A stretch of 8,702 nt of DNA, taken from contig DLYC01000039.1 of the NCBI GenBank assembly GCA_003447895.1, positions 1 through 8,702 of the forward strand, read 5' to 3'. The notes beneath the pieces were generated by a model. That model was not told the origin of the DNA, searched no databases, and saw nothing but the letters and a program-made list of their open reading frames with translations. Below, one piece after another: positions 1 through 6,125 of this stretch. Positions within the stretch are counted from its first letter, which is position 1, and each line of letters opens with the position of its first letter. The position numbers and the translations under genes were made by a program. The DNA is from Lachnospiraceae bacterium (lineage in GTDB: Bacteria; Bacillota; Clostridia; Lachnospirales; Lachnospiraceae).

Positions 1-1942
1 TCACACTCTCGGGGGTGTCACAGCCGACCCAAACGGCAGTCGTGTAATAGTGCGTAAAGCCGCAGAACCATCCGTCCTTGGCTTCATCGGTCGTTCCGGT
101 CTTTCCTGCTGACGGCATTCCGTTGTTAAGTCTGAGCCCGCGGCCGGTTCCCCAGCCCTCTTCCATGACTCCCTGAAGAACACTCACCATCTCTCTGGCC
201 GCGTTCTGGTCATAGACCTTCGTGCTTCTTGCGTCATAGGTATAGATCACTTTTCCGGTGTAATCGACGATTTCCTTAATGCAGGACGGATTTCGGAATT
301 TGCCGTCGTTCTGCAGTGTGCAGTATCCCGAGGCCATCTCGACCGGCTCTACGCCGTATGTAAATCCGCCCAGCGATGTGGCGAGCGTATTGTCCGCGTC
401 GACGATCCTGGAATAGTGCATGGCCTTCAGCTTGGAGAGGCCGTACTTGGGTGTGATGTCCTCATAAATCTGCCAGGCCACCGTGTTGATCGATCTCTGG
501 ACAGCTTCACTAAGTTCAATGCTGCCCATATGCGACCGGTCGAAGTTTTCCGGGCCGTCCTCGATCTCCTCGTCCTCTACGATGGTTCCGGGATAATATC
601 CCCTCTCGAAGCAGGGCGCGTACACGACCAGCGGCTTGATCGAGCTTCCGGGCTGCCTGTGGCTCTGGAATGCGCGGTTCAGCGTAAGGCCCGCGTCAAT
701 ATCCTGAGACCTTCCGCCGACCATGGCAACAACCTGTCCGGTGCTGTTGTCAATACAAACAGCCGCTCCCTGCATCTTGTACTTTCCGTCGTCCGCCGTA
801 TCGGTAAACTCCTCGAGTTCATCGTCCACACAGGTCTGCAGCTCCTCCTGCATGTCCATATCAAAGGTTGTATAGATCTTGTAACCGCCTTTGTAGAGCT
901 TGGCGAGGCAGGAGTCGTAGAGTTCGTTGTATATTTTCTCATACGCCGCGCGCTCTTCGTCACTGGCAAAGTCATAGCGGAATGTGAAGTCGGGGTCCTC
1001 GATCTGCATGAGGACTTCCGTCGCGCACTTATAAGTATAAGAGAGAACATAAGTATTCTCATTGAGGGCCGATCGGGTATTTCCGGAGAGATCCAGCACG
1101 ATCTCTTCCTTGACCGCCTTGTCGCAGTCCGACTGCGAGATCACACCGTCCTCGAGCATGTTCTTTAAAATGAGATCCCTTCTCTCGACCGTGTGCTCGG
1201 GATAGACCAGGGGATCATAGTAGGTGGGACTGTTGGGAATCGCGCACAGATACGCCACCTGGGAGAGACTCAGCTGATCCGGCGTCTTGTTAAAGTATCC
1301 CTCGCAGGCCGACGCCACGCCGTAATAACCGTTCATGAAGTACACATTATTTAAGTAGAACTCCATGATCTGGTCCTTGGAGAACTTCTTCTCCAGATCC
1401 CATGCGATGAAGATCTCTTCCACTTTGCGCTCCCATGTGCGCCCGTTGTTCAAAAAGATCCCTCTCGCGAGCTGCATCGTGATCGTACTTCCGCCCTGCG
1501 TGATCTCCCGATGCGTGATCGCCGAGATCGCGGCCCTCATGATCGCCTTGTAGTCCACGCCATGATGCTTTTTAAAATTCTTGTCCTCGATACTGATCAT
1601 CGCCTGTTTGAACAGTTCGGGGATCTGATCGCTCTCAAGGTAATTGGAGTCCTTTTCGGGCAGCGTCTCCGTGATCAGATTCTGGTCAGCGTCATAGATC
1701 TCACCCGTCTGTGACGGGACAAAAGTCTCTTTCGTGCATTCACTGACCAGGCTGTCCGCTTCGTCCTTCATGGCCTTTACCCTGCCGTAATATCCGCCAA
1801 AGTAAAAGACCCCCAGTACTGCAAGGATTCCCACAAGAAACAGGATCAGCAATGCTTTCAAAAAGACAAGAAAAGGATTTCTTCTCTTTTTGGGACTTCT
1901 TGCTCTTTTCCTCTTACTGCTCTTACGCACCTGCTCCGCCAT
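1..1942 (-). CDS. Class A penicillin-binding protein (bifunctional transglycosylase/transpeptidase), 3' end outside window
   Basis: This is a PBP1a-type enzyme that polymerises lipid II into glycan strands and cross-links the stem peptides on the outer face of the membrane. 647 codons are visible and no stop is reached at base 1. A basic cytoplasmic tail (residues 1-21, rich in K/R) is followed by one membrane segment (about 22-48). The glycosyltransferase 51 domain shows EDKNFKKHHGVD with catalytic E119, then QGGSTITMQLAR, RKVEEIFIAWDLEKKFSKDQI and FYLNNVYF. The transpeptidase domain shows S433-S-I-K436 (SxxK, nucleophile S433), S484-I-N486 (SxN) and K614-T-G-T617. All key motifs are intact, so it should be active. 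The start ATG at 1942 has GGAGG (1948-1952) five bases upstream. An extended -10 promoter lies at 1985-2013. What is missing is only the tail after the KTG box, where some family members carry extra C-terminal regions. Confidence 0.96.
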   Translation of the reverse strand, partial: MAEQVRKSSKRKRARSPKKRRNPFLVFLKALLILFLVGILAVLGVFYFGGYYGRVKAMKDEADSLVSECTKETFVPSQTGEIYDADQNLITETLPEKDSNYLESDQIPELFKQAMISIEDKNFKKHHGVDYKAIMRAAISAITHREITQGGSTITMQLARGIFLNNGRTWERKVEEIFIAWDLEKKFSKDQIMEFYLNNVYFMNGYYGVASACEGYFNKTPDQLSLSQVAYLCAIPNSPTYYDPLVYPEHTVERRDLILKNMLEDGVISQSDCDKAVKEEIVLDLSGNTRSALNENTYVLSYTYKCATEVLMQIEDPDFTFRYDFASDEERAAYEKIYNELYDSCLAKLYKGGYKIYTTFDMDMQEELQTCVDDELEEFTDTADDGKYKMQGAAVCIDNSTGQVVAMVGGRSQDIDAGLTLNRAFQSHRQPGSSIKPLVVYAPCFERGYYPGTIVEDEEIEDGPENFDRSHMGSIELSEAVQRSINTVAWQIYEDITPKYGLSKLKAMHYSRIVDADNTLATSLGGFTYGVEPVEMASGYCTLQNDGKFRNPSCIKEIVDYTGKVIYTYDARSTKVYDQNAAREMVSVLQGVMEEGWGTGRGLRLNNGMPSAGKTGTTDEAKDGWFCGFTHYYTTAVWVGCDTPESV

Positions 1943-1984
1943 CACTTCCTCCGATATATTTCATTATTCAGATCCATTGGAGTA

Positions 1985-2013
1985 ATACTATCATTATTGC
2001 CAGAATATGCCAA
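1985..2013 (-). promoter_or_regulatory. Candidate sigma-A promoter for the class A PBP gene
   Basis: On the minus strand TTGGCA (2008-2013) is separated by 17 bp from TAGTAT (1985-1990), which is preceded by TGA, giving an extended -10 (TGn). The start site would be near 1978, leaving a leader of about 35 nt before the ATG at 1942. It falls within the 104-bp gap after malQ. No clear terminator follows malQ in this gap, so read-through from malQ is also possible. Confidence 0.55.
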
Positions 2014-2046
2014 TATCATGGTCAATGAAGAAACGGCAAAACGCGA

Positions 2047-3603
2047 TTATTTCTTGTTTTCACCGTCGTTTTTGTCCTCTTTGGCAGGAATTCTTCCGTA
2101 AAGCTTCGCGAGCTTGTAGATACTGCCGCTCAGTTCGCGGGAGAGGAAATGGGGCTGCAGCCTCCACTTCCAGTTTTCGCCGAGTGTGCCGGGGTGGTTG
2201 ATCCTCGCTTCCTTCCCTTTTACAAGGTAATCCTGAAGGGGGATGATGCACAGGTCCGCCACGGATCTGTATGCTTCCCGGATCATATCCCAGACAAATG
2301 TGCCGTAGTCCGTATTCTCCGAATGGATATATCTTCTGGCGAGGTCCCTGTCGTGGTCGCTGATCTCCTCGATCCAGGCGCGTGTGGTCGTATTGTCATG
2401 TGTCCCTGTATAGACGACACAGTTCTGAATGTGATTATAAGGAAGATAATAGCTGTACTCGGTCCAGTCAAAGGCATACTGGAGGACCTTCATTCCGGGA
2501 TAGCCCGCGTCTTTGAGAAGCTTCTCTGTCACAGGCGTCAGTGTTCCCAGGTCTTCCGCGATGATCGGCACATCGCCCAGGTGCTCCTTCAGCTTTTTGA
2601 AGAAGTCCATGCCGGGGCCCTTCATGATCTTTCCGTTTTCAGCTGTCTCCTCGCCGTAGGGAACGGCGTAGTACTCGGCAAAGCCGTTGAAGTGGTCTAT
2701 GCGAAGGACGTCATAGAACTCCATATTTCTCGCGATCCTGTTGATCCACCACTTATAATCGGACTTCTTGAGCGCCTTCCAGTCATAGAGGGGATTGCCC
2801 CAGAGCTGTCCGGTCTTCGAAAAAGCATCCGGCGCGCAGCCCGCGACATCGATCGGATTGCCCTCCTTGTCAAACCGGAAGATCTCCTTGTGGGCCCAGG
2901 CCGCCGCGCTGTCCATCGCCACATAGAAGGGGATATCGCCGATGATGCGGATTCCCTTTTCGGCCGCGTATTTGTGAAGCTTGTCCCAATGTCTCTCGAA
3001 TTCGTACTGCTGGAAGAAATAAAAGCCCATCTCGTCAGCGAGTTCTCTCTCTGCCGCGCGAATGGCCTCCGGCTCTCTCATCTTCAGGCCTTCCTCCCAG
3101 GTCTGCCAGCTCTTTCCCTGTTCCCTCTGCTTGATCGACATAAACAGCGCATAATCCCGAAGCCAGTACTCCTCCTTTTTGAGGAAAGCCTTGTACTCCT
3201 TCGCCTGCTCCGATGCGCCGTTTCGGATCTTTCCTTCAATGCTGTCCTTGAATCTCTCATACGCCTTTCTGAGAAGCGGATAGCGGTTCTCATACAGAGC
3301 GCCGTAGTCAACGGACTCCCGATCCGACCCAAACCACACGGATTCACACTCCTGCCAGGTGAGAAGTCCGTCTCCGATCAGCTGTTCAAGATCTATAAAA
3401 TAGGGATTTCCCGCGAAGGAGGAAACAGACTGGTAAGGGCTGTCTCCGAATCCCGTCTGGCAAAAAGGAAGCACCTGCCACATACTCTGGCCGGACTCCT
3501 TCAGAAAATCGATAAACGCATAGGCCTCCCGATCGAAACATCCGATTCCGAAGCGTGAAGGAAGTGAGAATACAGGCATGAGAATACCGCACTGTCTTTT
3601 CAT
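2047..3603 (-). CDS. malQ: 4-alpha-glucanotransferase (amylomaltase), GH77
   Basis: MalQ is a cytoplasmic enzyme that moves alpha-1,4-glucan segments between maltodextrins and releases glucose, in maltose/maltodextrin or glycogen turnover. The 518-residue product has the usual length for a bacterial amylomaltase without large N-terminal additions. The N-terminus reads GILMPVFSLPSRFGIG, a family hallmark. The three catalytic carboxylates of GH77 are visible: nucleophile D303 in RIDHF, acid/base E350 in IIAEDLG, and D403 in GTHDN. RIIGDIPFYVAMDSAAAW is the conserved substrate-site block. The start ATG at 3603 is preceded by GGAAAGGAAT with about 9 nt spacing. The gene stands alone, without glycogen phosphorylase or maltose transport genes nearby. 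Its likely promoter (3693-3721) lies upstream of a terminator-like hairpin (3645-3676), which suggests control in the leader; that is inference. Confidence 0.97.
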   Translation of the reverse strand: MKRQCGILMPVFSLPSRFGIGCFDREAYAFIDFLKESGQSMWQVLPFCQTGFGDSPYQSVSSFAGNPYFIDLEQLIGDGLLTWQECESVWFGSDRESVDYGALYENRYPLLRKAYERFKDSIEGKIRNGASEQAKEYKAFLKKEEYWLRDYALFMSIKQREQGKSWQTWEEGLKMREPEAIRAAERELADEMGFYFFQQYEFERHWDKLHKYAAEKGIRIIGDIPFYVAMDSAAAWAHKEIFRFDKEGNPIDVAGCAPDAFSKTGQLWGNPLYDWKALKKSDYKWWINRIARNMEFYDVLRIDHFNGFAEYYAVPYGEETAENGKIMKGPGMDFFKKLKEHLGDVPIIAEDLGTLTPVTEKLLKDAGYPGMKVLQYAFDWTEYSYYLPYNHIQNCVVYTGTHDNTTTRAWIEEISDHDRDLARRYIHSENTDYGTFVWDMIREAYRSVADLCIIPLQDYLVKGKEARINHPGTLGENWKWRLQPHFLSRELSGSIYKLAKLYGRIPAKEDKNDGENKK

Positions 3604-3644
3604 AATTAGAATTCCTTTCCCAAATAGTATTGTGAAAACACCAT

Positions 3645-3676
3645 AAAAAAGACTGTGAAATGTGGTTCACAGTCTT
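3645..3676 (-). terminator. Rho-independent terminator between the esterase gene and malQ
   Basis: Perfect 11-bp arms, AAGACTGTGAA (3649-3659) and TTCACAGTCTT (3666-3676), flank a 6-nt loop. Read on the minus strand the hairpin is followed by six T (3645-3650), the classic intrinsic terminator form. It lies 63 bp past the esterase stop codon and 42 bp before the malQ start. Because a good promoter lies between the esterase stop and this hairpin, it may also act as a leader attenuator for malQ. Confidence 0.88.
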
Positions 3677-3692
3677 GTGGTTTCACACTAGA

Positions 3693-3721
3693 AGTATACT
3701 TGCTGGGTCACGATTCGTCAA
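3693..3721 (-). promoter_or_regulatory. Strong candidate sigma-A promoter upstream of malQ
   Basis: On the minus strand TTGACG (3716-3721) and TATACT (3693-3698) are 17 bp apart, matching the consensus at 10 of 12 positions. The start site would be near 3686, within or just before a TGTGAAACCACA element (3676-3687). It lies in the 135-bp gap between the esterase gene and malQ, but upstream of the terminator hairpin. Confidence 0.6.
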
Positions 3722-3738
3722 CCGGACGCCGCCTCCGG

Positions 3739-4509
3739 TCATTCAAAGTTTTCCGCCATCATCCGGCTGTGATCAAGGATAAAGGGGATATAGTACTCAA
3801 GCTGATACTTCCACCAGTTCCAGTCATGACTTACGTCGTCTCCCCAGTAATCCGTGACCGCATTGATCCTCTTTTTGTGAAGAGTCTTCTCCAGATTCTT
3901 CAGGGTCCTGAAGCACTCATCCTCCCAGGGTCCCCTGCCGCAGCAAAAGATCATAAAGCAGTCGTTATACTTCCGGATCCACGGGTGATCCTCGGGCATA
4001 TTGGCCAGAAAGCACTCCACGGAATTGTCATACAGCACACTGTCCATCCAGCCGTGATAGTAATAAGAAGAATCATAGATCCCCGACAGTGCCAAAAGAC
4101 CTCTGAACAATTCCGGCCTTCTGAAAAAGAGGATCGCCGCATGGGTTGCCCCCATATCGGTCCCCATTACGACCGGCTTCTCCGCAGTCCCGGTCTTCTC
4201 TCTCATAAAAGGGATTACTTCCTCGGAGATGAATTTGTAGTAGCTCTCCTGTCTTGCGCTTCTCCAGATGTTGATCCCGTCCGCACAGTACCAGCTCTCA
4301 CTGTCCACTGTCTCAACTGTGAAAAGCTGCATCCTGCCGCTGTCAAGATAAGGCTCCAACGTTCTGATCGCGCCAAAATCCTCATAATTGCTGCACGATG
4401 CGCATTGTGTCGGAAATCCCAAAAAAGGAATTCCGGAACAGCCGTAGTGCGTGATCCCCATTCTCTTTCCGAGCCACATGCTGTCCACTGAATAGTTTGT
4501 TTTTTCCAT
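3739..4509 (-). CDS. Alpha/beta-hydrolase, putative esterase family, with Asp at the nucleophile position
   Basis: The 256-residue product resembles cytoplasmic putative esterases of the esterase D / feruloyl esterase type (alpha/beta-hydrolase fold), which normally use a Ser-Asp-His triad on an ester or acyl substrate. There is no signal peptide. Recognisable blocks are PFLGFPTQ near the N-terminus, ATHAAILFFRRPELFRGLLALSGIYD after the elbow, VLYDNS, GPWEDE, and near the C-terminus DYWGDDVSHDW with the candidate catalytic H228. The nucleophile elbow, expected as GxSxG, reads G-T-D118-M-G, so Ser is replaced by Asp. This could mean a non-hydrolytic protein, a different chemistry, or a subfamily variant. 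The substrate cannot be told from sequence. The start ATG at 4509 has a GGAG-containing site about 8 nt upstream. The gene lies 123 bp downstream of rubrerythrin without an evident promoter of its own. Confidence 0.8.
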   Translation of the reverse strand: MEKTNYSVDSMWLGKRMGITHYGCSGIPFLGFPTQCASCSNYEDFGAIRTLEPYLDSGRMQLFTVETVDSESWYCADGINIWRSARQESYYKFISEEVIPFMREKTGTAEKPVVMGTDMGATHAAILFFRRPELFRGLLALSGIYDSSYYYHGWMDSVLYDNSVECFLANMPEDHPWIRKYNDCFMIFCCGRGPWEDECFRTLKNLEKTLHKKRINAVTDYWGDDVSHDWNWWKYQLEYYIPFILDHSRMMAENFE

Positions 4510-4552
4510 CTTTCGAATCTCCGCAAACTCCCCCGGTCATTTACAAGTTGAA

Positions 4553-4580
4553 GGAGGATTACCCCTAAGGATAATCCTCC
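4553..4580 (-). repeat. Perfect inverted repeat in the leader of the esterase gene
   Basis: GGAGGATTA (4553-4561) and TAATCCTCC (4572-4580) form perfect 9-bp arms around a 10-nt loop. On the minus strand it is followed by TTCAACTTG, not a real U-tract, so it is at best a weak terminator. It may instead be a weak stop for rubrerythrin or an mRNA-stabilising hairpin between the two genes. Confidence 0.6.
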
Positions 4581-4600
4581 CACTCCGTTCTTCTTTAATG

Positions 4601-4624
4601 GGATCTGCTGCCATCAGCAGATCC
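4601..4624 (-). terminator. Perfect hairpin just past the rubrerythrin stop codon
   Basis: GGATCTGCTG (4601-4610) and CAGCAGATCC (4615-4624) are perfect 10-bp arms around a CCAT loop. It starts 8 bases after the rubrerythrin stop codon, as a terminator would. However, the minus-strand sequence after it (CATTAAAGAAGAAC) lacks a U-tract, so it may work as a 3'-end stabiliser, pause or processing element. Confidence 0.5.
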
Positions 4625-4632
4625 GCGCCGTA

Positions 4633-5193
4633 TCAATAATTGTCGGCGCGAAGTTCAAAGTATGACTGCGGATGATCGCAGACAGGACATACGTCAGGAG
4701 CACTGGGTCCGACCACGATATGTCCGCAGTTGCCGCACTCCCAGATCCTGTCTCCGTCTCTGGAGAATACCAGGCCGCCCTCGATGTTCTCGATCAGCTT
4801 GCGATATCTCGCCTCATGCTCTTTCTCAATGGCTGCGACCATCTCGAAGAGATTGGCGATCTCCGCGAATCCCTCTTCTCTTGCAGTCTTGGCGAAGCTG
4901 GGATACATCTCCTGCCACTCATACTGCTCACCGTCAGCGGCGATCTCAAGGTTGTCCTTGGTGTCATGTACGCCTTCGAGAATCTTGTACCAGATCTTGG
5001 CGTGCTCTTTCTCGTTTGCTGCTGTCTCCTCAAAGATCTTGGCAATCTGGTTGTAGCCGTCCTTCTTCGCTTTGGAAGCAAAGTATGTGTACTTGTTTCT
5101 CGCCTGAGACTCTCCGGCGAAGGCTTCCATCAGGTTGTCGAATGTCTTTGTTCCAATCAGGTTTTTGCCCATATTTGCATAAATATCTGCCAT
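4633..5193 (-). CDS. rbr: Rubrerythrin (ferritin-like diiron domain plus rubredoxin domain)
   Basis: Rubrerythrin is a cytoplasmic NAD(P)H-linked peroxidase of anaerobes that reduces hydrogen peroxide to water at a diiron site, fed electrons through its rubredoxin domain. The 186-residue product has the usual length. The ferritin-like part shows E28 in [14 protein letters not shown]61-K-E-H64 in [12 protein letters not shown]92/E95 in EWQEMYP, and E123-K-E-H126, the expected pairs of iron ligands. The C-terminal rubredoxin domain has C153-G-N-C156 and C169-P-V-C172. The preferred start is the ATG at 5193: AGGAGG (5201-5206) is 7 nt away. A GTG directly before it would be only 4 nt from that site. 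A promoter lies at 5237-5264 with an AT-rich palindrome further upstream, consistent with its own regulated unit. Confidence 0.97.
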   Translation of the reverse strand: MADIYANMGKNLIGTKTFDNLMEAFAGESQARNKYTYFASKAKKDGYNQIAKIFEETAANEKEHAKIWYKILEGVHDTKDNLEIAADGEQYEWQEMYPSFAKTAREEGFAEIANLFEMVAAIEKEHEARYRKLIENIEGGLVFSRDGDRIWECGNCGHIVVGPSAPDVCPVCDHPQSYFELRADNY

Positions 5194-5200
5194 CACGAAT

Positions 5201-5206
5201 CCTCCT
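5201..5206 (-). promoter_or_regulatory. Ribosome binding site of rubrerythrin
   Basis: AGGAGG on the minus strand lies 7 nt before the ATG at 5193 and 4 nt before the adjoining GTG at 5196. The spacing favours the ATG as start, giving a protein beginning MADIYANMG. Confidence 0.8.
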
Positions 5207-5236
5207 GTGTCTATGTTAACAATGTTCCTTAGTAAT

Positions 5237-5264
5237 ATTGTACCAAAAGCACATTGAAAGTAAA
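5237..5264 (-). promoter_or_regulatory. Candidate sigma-A promoter for rubrerythrin
   Basis: On the minus strand TTTACT (5259-5264) is followed after 16 bp by TACAAT (5237-5242). The start site would be near 5230, about 37 nt before the start codon. It lies between the vanZ-like stop and rubrerythrin. Confidence 0.5.
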
Positions 5265-5274
5265 CACTGTTTTA

Positions 5275-5293
5275 GTAATTTTCATGAAATTAC
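5275..5293. repeat. AT-rich palindrome upstream of the rubrerythrin promoter
   Basis: GTAATTT (5275-5281) and AAATTAC (5287-5293) form a perfect inverted repeat with a 5-nt centre, 10 bp upstream of the predicted -35 box. It lacks a U-tract on either strand, so an operator for a dimeric regulator is a better guess than a terminator for the vanZ-like gene. The 7-5-7 layout does not fit the 7-1-7 PerR/Fur box. Confidence 0.4.
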
Positions 5294-5342
5294 CCATTGT
5301 TTCTTTCTATAGTAAAGCATATCGCAGAGCGGATTCCGGTTT

Positions 5343-5984
5343 TCAGCTTGTCCGCCAGAGCCTGGAGAGCGTACAGCCCAGTATGGCTCCGATCATACAC
5401 CCGAGCGTATTGTTGATGATGTCATCGATCTGGAAATAGCCGATACTGTAGCGCAGCTGTGCATATTCCGTCGCGCAGCTGCACAGAAATCCCACCGCCG
5501 TGCAGGCCAGAACACTGTAGCGCATCGGCTTTATCACAAAGGGAAGCAGATACCCCATGGGAATATAGAGGAGAATGTTGAGAAAGACCTCTCTCGCCGC
5601 CGTATAGCTCCCGATGTGGATATGGTCCATCGTGTTCCTTATTCCCTGCGGCAGCATCCGGAGCGTATCAAACAGCCCGTAGTCCAGATAGAAGGCATTT
5701 CTGTAATTGCCGAATGCAGGCAGCTGCTGCGCGTTGATCACTTCTCTTCCCAGGATCGTAAAGCTCAGGTTTCCCAAAATATAGAGAGCGAATATGATCA
5801 GCGCCGTCCCTCTCACGAGCGGCTTCTTGTGAAGCACGCACAGTACCGCGGGAAGCATGATGATCATCACAAATACCAGAATCAGGATCGACTTGTCCTC
5901 TTCCGAAAAAAGGGAAGGGATCCTGTATTTTATCTCACTGATCAGTTCCGATATCCTGTACAACAGGTCCGAAATCTTGTCCAT
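5343..5984 (-). CDS. VanZ-family integral membrane protein
   Basis: The 213-residue product belongs to the VanZ-like family, small membrane proteins named after VanZ, which gives low-level teicoplanin resistance by an unknown mechanism; most chromosomal members have no known role. Five membrane segments can be read at about residues 31-52, 58-79, 131-151, 155-175 and 188-208. The family signature sits between the third and last segments: REVFLNILLYIPMGYLLPF, then E173-x-x-Q176 followed by GYFQIDDIINNTLGCMIG with D187, D188 and N192. The cytoplasmic N-terminus (1-30) is amphipathic. The start ATG at 5984 has a near-perfect Shine-Dalgarno sequence. No van operon genes are nearby, so there is no case for a glycopeptide-resistance cluster. 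Confidence 0.9.
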   Translation of the reverse strand: MDKISDLLYRISELISEIKYRIPSLFSEEDKSILILVFVMIIMLPAVLCVLHKKPLVRGTALIIFALYILGNLSFTILGREVINAQQLPAFGNYRNAFYLDYGLFDTLRMLPQGIRNTMDHIHIGSYTAAREVFLNILLYIPMGYLLPFVIKPMRYSVLACTAVGFLCSCATEYAQLRYSIGYFQIDDIINNTLGCMIGAILGCTLSRLWRTS

Positions 5985-5991
5985 GACTGTG

Positions 5992-6001
5992 TCACCTCCT
6001 T
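5992..6001 (-). promoter_or_regulatory. Near-perfect Shine-Dalgarno of the vanZ-like gene
   Basis: AAGGAGGTGA on the minus strand is fully complementary to the 16S rRNA 3' end and lies 7 nt before the ATG at 5984. It predicts efficient translation, unusual for a minor membrane protein. Confidence 0.85.
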
Positions 6002-6007
6002 ATTAGA

Positions 6008-6037
6008 ATTGTAGTTTTACAATAAAAACGTCCACAA
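6008..6037 (-). promoter_or_regulatory. Weak candidate promoter for the vanZ-like gene
   Basis: TACAAT (6008-6013, minus strand) is a good -10 box, but the best -35 (TTGTGG, 6032-6037, 18-bp spacer) is poor and overlaps the terminator stem. The TACAAT also forms one arm of a small ATTGTA/TACAAT inverted repeat (6008-6023). Transcription would start almost at the Shine-Dalgarno sequence. Confidence 0.25.
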
Positions 6038-6061
6038 GTCAATCGGACTCACAGACGTTTT
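6025..6061 (-). terminator. Terminator of the surface-protein gene, with a strand-specific wobble stem
   Basis: Arms 6025-6040 and 6046-6061 flank a 5-nt loop. The outer 8 bp (AAAACGTC/GACGTTTT) and inner 4 bp (AGTC/GACT) are perfect. In the minus-strand RNA the middle four positions are UGUG opposite UGUG, which can form four G-U pairs and give a continuous 16-bp stem; in the plus-strand RNA they are CACA opposite CACA and cannot pair. The minus-strand stem ends in UUUU and is followed by UAUUG. It lies 65 bp after the surface-protein stop codon. Confidence 0.7.
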
Positions 6062-6125
6062 ATTATTTTAATATATTTTTAAGAATTACGGATTTTTTCC
6101 AAACTCCGGGAAAGAGGGCACATTT

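Noticed and set aside
416..1168. A 250-codon open frame on the plus strand opposite the PBP gene
   Set aside because: It is antisense to the well-conserved transpeptidase region of the class A PBP, and its translation resembles no family I know.
2149..3558. A 469-codon open frame on the plus strand opposite malQ
   Set aside because: It lies antisense to a clear MalQ with all catalytic residues, has no recognisable domain or plausible ribosome binding site, and is typical of antisense frames kept open by codon bias.
3654..3671. A CRP-type site (TGTGA-N6-TCACA) in the malQ leader
   Set aside because: The half-sites are present but 8 bp apart rather than 6, and they coincide with the terminator stem, which already explains the symmetry.
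3655..4491. A 278-codon open frame on the plus strand opposite the esterase gene
   Set aside because: It begins inside the terminator hairpin and lies antisense to an esterase-family gene with recognisable conserved blocks.
5343..5984. A vancomycin/teicoplanin resistance cluster suggested by the VanZ-like gene
   Set aside because: No vanH, vanA, vanX, vanR or vanS-like gene is nearby, and VanZ-family proteins are common in Firmicutes outside resistance clusters.
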